DNA from: REEB95 sp035275845 | GTDB taxonomy: Bacteria > Pseudomonadota > Alphaproteobacteria > ATCC43930 > CGMCC-115725 | Reading direction: 5' to 3' | Assembly: GCA_035275845.1 (NCBI GenBank) | Contig: DATEMD010000004.1 | Span: forward strand, 1 to 9,109 | DNA length: 9,109 bases | Shown here: in pieces, positions 7,133-9,109 of the stretch | Position numbering within the stretch: the first letter of the stretch is position 1 | Layout: every line of letters begins with the position of its first letter | Notes under the pieces: generated by a model | The model's database searches: none | Seen by the model: only the letters and a program-made list of their open reading frames with translations | Told to the model about the DNA's origin: nothing | Made by a program: the position numbers and the translations under genes

Positions 7133-8578
7133 TCAGATGCCGAGCACGCCGATGACGACGATGAGCACCCCGCAAACGAGGCTCTTCAGGTCGGTAACGG
7201 CGAAGACGACGGGATCGTCATGCATCTCGCCGCGGTGCGTCAAGAGCAGGACACGGCTGATCCAATAGAACAGTACGAGACAGATGGCCCAGAGATACTC
7301 GGGCGAGCGATAGAGCGCCGTAACCGCCGGGCTGTTGATGTAGAGCGCGAAGATCATGATCGCGACATAGCCGGTGCCCGCGGCCATTGCCTCGAGCATC
7401 GGCAGGTCGCGTTGGATGTAGCCCCTGCCCCGAGGATCGCCGTTGCCCTTGGCGACGCGATCGGTGATCTCGGTGCAGCGCTTGACCAACGCCAGGCACA
7501 GGAAAAAGAACACCGAGAAAGCGACGAACCACGGCGACAGCGGCACGGCAACGGCGACCGCGCCGGCGGCGAGCCGCACGCCGTAGAGACAGGCCAACGT
7601 CACCACGTCAACCATCACCTTGCGCTTCAGGACGAGCGAATAGCCCATGGTCAAGGCGTAATAGCCGGCAAGCAGCGCCAGAAAGTCGTGCGGCAGCAGC
7701 CAGGTGAGCGCCACCGCCGACACCAGCAGCAAAGGCAACAGCGCCAGCGCATGGCCGAGCGGCACCCGACCCGATGCAAGCGGCCGGTCGCGTTTGCGCA
7801 GGTGCGCGCGATCGTTGCCAAGATCGAGCAGATCGTTGGCGATATAGGCGCTCGAGGCACACAGACTGAAACTCAGGAAGGCCAATGCGAGCACCAGAAC
7901 CGCCATCGGCGTAAGCCGATGCGCCGTCGCCGCCGGCACGAAGATCAGCAGGTTCTTGAGCCATTGGTGGACGCGCAGAGTGCGGAAATAATCGGACACC
8001 TGCCGTCGCGATGGATCGACGATCCGGGCGTCGGGAAACCGTGCGACGACACGACGTTGGAGGCGTGGTCCGGCGCCGGCAAGCCAGACACCACGGGCTT
8101 TCTCCCAGACGGCCAAATCGACACGCGCATTGCCGGCATAATCGAAGCCGCCGACGCCGAAAGCGTCGCAAAGCGCGCGCGCCTTGGCGGCGCCCGCAAG
8201 ATTCGTCGCGCCATCCGATGCAAAGACGCCGGCGAAAAGACCGAGCGTGGTCGCGACTGCGTCGACGAGCCGGCGATCCGACGCTGACGCCAAATAGATG
8301 GCGCGGCCTTTGGCATGCTCCGCACGAATGAAAGCGAGCAACTCGGGATTGAACGGCAATGCCGCGCAATCGAGGTCGACTTGGCCGGCAAGCGCCGCCT
8401 TGAACGCGGCCTTGCCCCGCAACAACGCGACCAGAGCGCCGAGTGCACGGATCGGCCGACTCGCCAGCAGACCGAAAAACGACTGCGCCAGGAGGTCGGT
8501 CCTGACCAACGTACCGTCGAGATCGACCACCAGCGGCGGCGTCGGAAAGGCGCGTGCGATCGCGACGGACTGTTGCAT
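7133..8578 (-). CDS. HAD phosphatase-UbiA prenyltransferase fusion (candidate polyprenyl-phosphate phosphoribosyltransferase)
   Basis: A 481-residue two-domain protein. Residues about 14-185 are a HAD-superfamily phosphatase: motif I DLDGT (Asp19 nucleophile, Asp21), motif II YLASAS (Ser98), motif III Lys132 and motif IV YAGNARVD (147-154). About 195-481 is a UbiA-type membrane transferase with many transmembrane helices and the metal/diphosphate motif NDxxDxxxD (Asn248, Asp249, Asp252, Asp256), followed by DRPLASG, a YSLVLK loop and KRCTEI. In mycobacteria the UbiA member Rv3806c transfers 5-phosphoribose from PRPP to decaprenyl phosphate, and a separate phosphatase then acts. Here the HAD domain could do the second step; this is inference. 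The protein is complete and first in a three-gene operon, stopping 7 nt before the DprE1-like gene. ATG at 8578 is chosen (GGA 6 nt upstream) over TTG at 8584. HAD-UbiA fusions are a recurring database architecture, usually annotated only as a prenyltransferase family protein. Confidence 0.9.
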   Translation of the reverse strand: MQQSVAIARAFPTPPLVVDLDGTLVRTDLLAQSFFGLLASRPIRALGALVALLRGKAAFKAALAGQVDLDCAALPFNPELLAFIRAEHAKGRAIYLASASDRRLVDAVATTLGLFAGVFASDGATNLAGAAKARALCDAFGVGGFDYAGNARVDLAVWEKARGVWLAGAGPRLQRRVVARFPDARIVDPSRRQVSDYFRTLRVHQWLKNLLIFVPAATAHRLTPMAVLVLALAFLSFSLCASSAYIANDLLDLGNDRAHLRKRDRPLASGRVPLGHALALLPLLLVSAVALTWLLPHDFLALLAGYYALTMGYSLVLKRKVMVDVVTLACLYGVRLAAGAVAVAVPLSPWFVAFSVFFFLCLALVKRCTEITDRVAKGNGDPRGRGYIQRDLPMLEAMAAGTGYVAIMIFALYINSPAVTALYRSPEYLWAICLVLFYWISRVLLLTHRGEMHDDPVVFAVTDLKSLVCGVLIVVIGVLGI

Positions 8579-8599
8579 CTGCAATCCAGGGCTTCTGTC

Positions 8600-8614
8600 G
8601 CCGGTTGGACCGGC
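8600..8614 (-). repeat. Perfect inverted repeat in the leader of the HAD-UbiA gene
   Basis: The arms GCCGGT and ACCGGC are perfect complements around a 3-nt centre. In the transcript this makes a 6-bp hairpin ending about 21 nt before the ATG at 8578, close to the ribosome-binding region. It may modulate translation or be chance in GC-rich DNA; no T run follows, so it is not a terminator. Confidence 0.4.
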
Positions 8615-8677
8615 CGGATACCCATTGTGGCGGCGCGGTCTTGAGCCTTTGCTAATGCGTTGCGAAGCGCGGAAACG

Positions 8678-8706
8678 CTAGCCCGGACAGGGTAAAAATT
8701 CGTCAA
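8678..8706 (-). promoter_or_regulatory. Candidate housekeeping promoter for the arabinose-donor operon
   Basis: On the minus strand TTGACG at 8706-8701 is a strong -35 match, followed by 17 nt (AT-rich at its start) and GGCTAG at 8683-8678 as a weak -10. It lies about 100 nt upstream of the HAD-UbiA start. The good -35 with a degenerate -10 is common in alphaproteobacteria, but the call is tentative. Confidence 0.35.
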
Positions 8707-8726
8707 CGCAGTCGCCTGCGCATCAG

Positions 8727-8745
8727 GGAACCCGGAGGTTCCGGG
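8727..8745. repeat. Overlapping inverted repeats in the divergent promoter region
   Basis: Two overlapping perfect 6-bp palindromic pairs are present: GGAACC/GGTTCC around 4 nt (8727-8742) and CCCGGA/TCCGGG around 3 nt (8731-8745). The element lies just upstream of the minus-strand promoter candidate and between the two divergent genes. It could be a dimeric regulator's operator. No T tract flanks it, so it does not look like a terminator. Confidence 0.45.
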
Positions 8746-8747
8746 GG

Positions 8748-8775
8748 CGACAAGGTATCGACCGACAAGGGATCG
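8748..8775. repeat. Tandem direct repeat, 13-nt unit with 15-nt period
   Basis: CGACAAGGTATCG (8748-8760) recurs as CGACAAGGGATCG (8763-8775), 12 of 13 bases identical, with starts 15 nt apart. Direct repeats between divergent promoters often bind response regulators or activators in tandem, but the regulator is unknown. It sits 30 nt upstream of the EcfG-type -35 element. Confidence 0.45.
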
Positions 8776-8804
8776 GAACGGCATCGCCGGTACGGATAGC
8801 CCGC

Positions 8805-8829
8805 GGAACTGCCCGGCTATTCCGGCGTT
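8805..8829 (+). promoter_or_regulatory. EcfG-type general stress response promoter
   Basis: GGAAC at 8805-8809, then 16 nt, then CGTT at 8826-8829. This is a perfect match to the alphaproteobacterial sigma-EcfG consensus (GGAAC, 16-17 nt, CGTT). Transcription would start near 8836, giving a leader of about 95 nt before the ATG at 8933. Nine fixed bases at the allowed spacings are expected by chance roughly 0.1-0.2 times over both strands of a window this size. Its position upstream of a plus-strand gene adds weight. Confidence 0.55.
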
Positions 8830-8932
8830 GGAACGTACGTGTTCTAGCGGCACGCGGCTTCAGTCGCATTGATTGGGGCACGCACAGCCGATATTTTGCG
8901 CTCCGCCGTGCCGACCTTGGAGGACCGCTCTG

Positions 8933-9109
8933 ATGACCCGACCCGCCGTGACCGTAGCCGGATACTTTCGTGCTAATGCTGCCCGCTGCCGGCGCCTTGC
9001 CGCTGGCTTAGCCGTGGCCGCATTGATCGCCCTGCCAGGTGCCAGCCGGGCGCAATCCGGCGCCAGCGGTCCCGACGCGTTCATGGCCAATCTCGGCAAC
9101 CAGGTCATC
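8933..9109 (+). CDS. Secreted protein, probably MlaC/Ttg2D/HpnM-type lipid-transport component (N-terminal fragment)
   Basis: The ATG at 8933 has GGAGG at 8919-8923 with 9 nt spacing, and the frame stays open to the window end (59 residues seen). Residues 1-40 form a Sec signal: an Arg-rich n-region (Arg3, Arg13, Arg18, Arg20, Arg21), a hydrophobic core LAAGLAVAALIALPG and cleavage after SRA before Gln41. The mature start, with PDAFMANLGNQVI at the end of the visible part, resembles the opening helix of MlaC-family periplasmic phospholipid carriers in rhizobia, including the hopanoid-linked HpnM subgroup. Such proteins ferry lipids between inner and outer membrane. Only about 19 mature residues are visible, so secretion is secure but the family is tentative. 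It is divergent from the prenyl-phosphate sugar operon and has an EcfG-type promoter upstream. Confidence 0.7.
   Translation, partial: MTRPAVTVAGYFRANAARCRRLAAGLAVAALIALPGASRAQSGASGPDAFMANLGNQVI

Larger units (their letters stand above)
8579..8932. other. Divergent intergenic regulatory region
   Basis: This 354-nt region separates the minus-strand arabinose-donor operon from the plus-strand secreted protein and must hold promoters for both directions. I see no credible coding sequence; reading frames through it are arginine/proline-rich shadows without ribosome-binding sites. It contains a leader hairpin (8600-8614), a minus-strand promoter candidate (8678-8706), an inverted repeat (8727-8745), a 15-nt-period direct repeat (8748-8775) and a plus-strand EcfG-type promoter (8805-8829), each listed separately. 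Confidence 0.6.

Noticed and set aside
7124..8287. Plus-strand open frame of 387 codons
   Set aside because: It is antisense to the HAD-UbiA gene; its Glu/Arg/Gln/His-rich composition is the mirror of transmembrane codons and no fold is recognisable.
7945..8853. Minus-strand open frame of 302 codons extending into the intergenic region
   Set aside because: It overlaps the HAD-UbiA gene in another frame, is Arg/Ser/Pro-rich and has no supported start; the HAD catalytic motifs are in the other frame.
8860..9108. Minus-strand 82-codon frame at the right edge
   Set aside because: It is antisense to the secreted protein, which has a strong GGAGG site and a clear signal peptide on the plus strand.

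Overview
The window is GC-rich, tightly packed and almost entirely coded on the minus strand. Codon use, a Shine-Dalgarno-led gene layout, an orphan Liv-type binding protein, a perfect match to the alphaproteobacterial EcfG stress-promoter consensus and a HAD-UbiA fusion protein all point to an alphaproteobacterium. Hyphomicrobiales (Rhizobiales), around Xanthobacteraceae/Nitrobacteraceae, is most likely. That placement is inferred; no rRNA or other marker gene is present.

Layout from right to left, following minus-strand transcription. At the right edge (8933-9109, plus strand) is the start of a secreted protein, probably an MlaC/Ttg2D/HpnM-type lipid-transport component. A 354-nt divergent intergenic region (8579-8932) separates it from a three-gene minus-strand operon (8578 to 5075). 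That operon encodes a HAD-phosphatase/UbiA prenyltransferase fusion, a DprE1-like FAD oxidase and a DprE2-like short-chain reductase. Together these match the mycobacterial route to polyprenyl-phospho-D-arabinofuranose: UbiA joins PRPP to polyprenyl phosphate, a phosphatase (here plausibly the fused HAD domain) removes the 5-phosphate, and DprE1/DprE2 epimerise C2 of the ribose through a 2-keto intermediate. No arabinosyltransferase that would use the donor is present in the window.

Next is a 425-nt gap (4650-5074). It contains a 30-codon membrane microprotein with a good ribosome-binding site, a GC-rich hairpin and an AT-rich stretch that could be the promoter of the next gene.

The left half (4649 to 1) is a second minus-strand gene set: a membrane sensor histidine kinase (Cache-PAS-HisKA-HATPase), then 23 nt later a secreted branched-chain-amino-acid-type solute-binding protein, then a malonamidase E2-like amidase that runs off the left edge. 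There is no transport permease, ATPase or response regulator beside them. This suggests a sense-bind-degrade module for an amide compound rather than a standard ABC importer.

The most interesting elements are the compact DPA-type arabinose donor cassette with its fused phosphatase, the DprE1 homolog with Ala at the benzothiazinone-target Cys position, the kinase/binding-protein/amidase set, the membrane microprotein, and the EcfG-type promoter in front of the lipid-transport gene.
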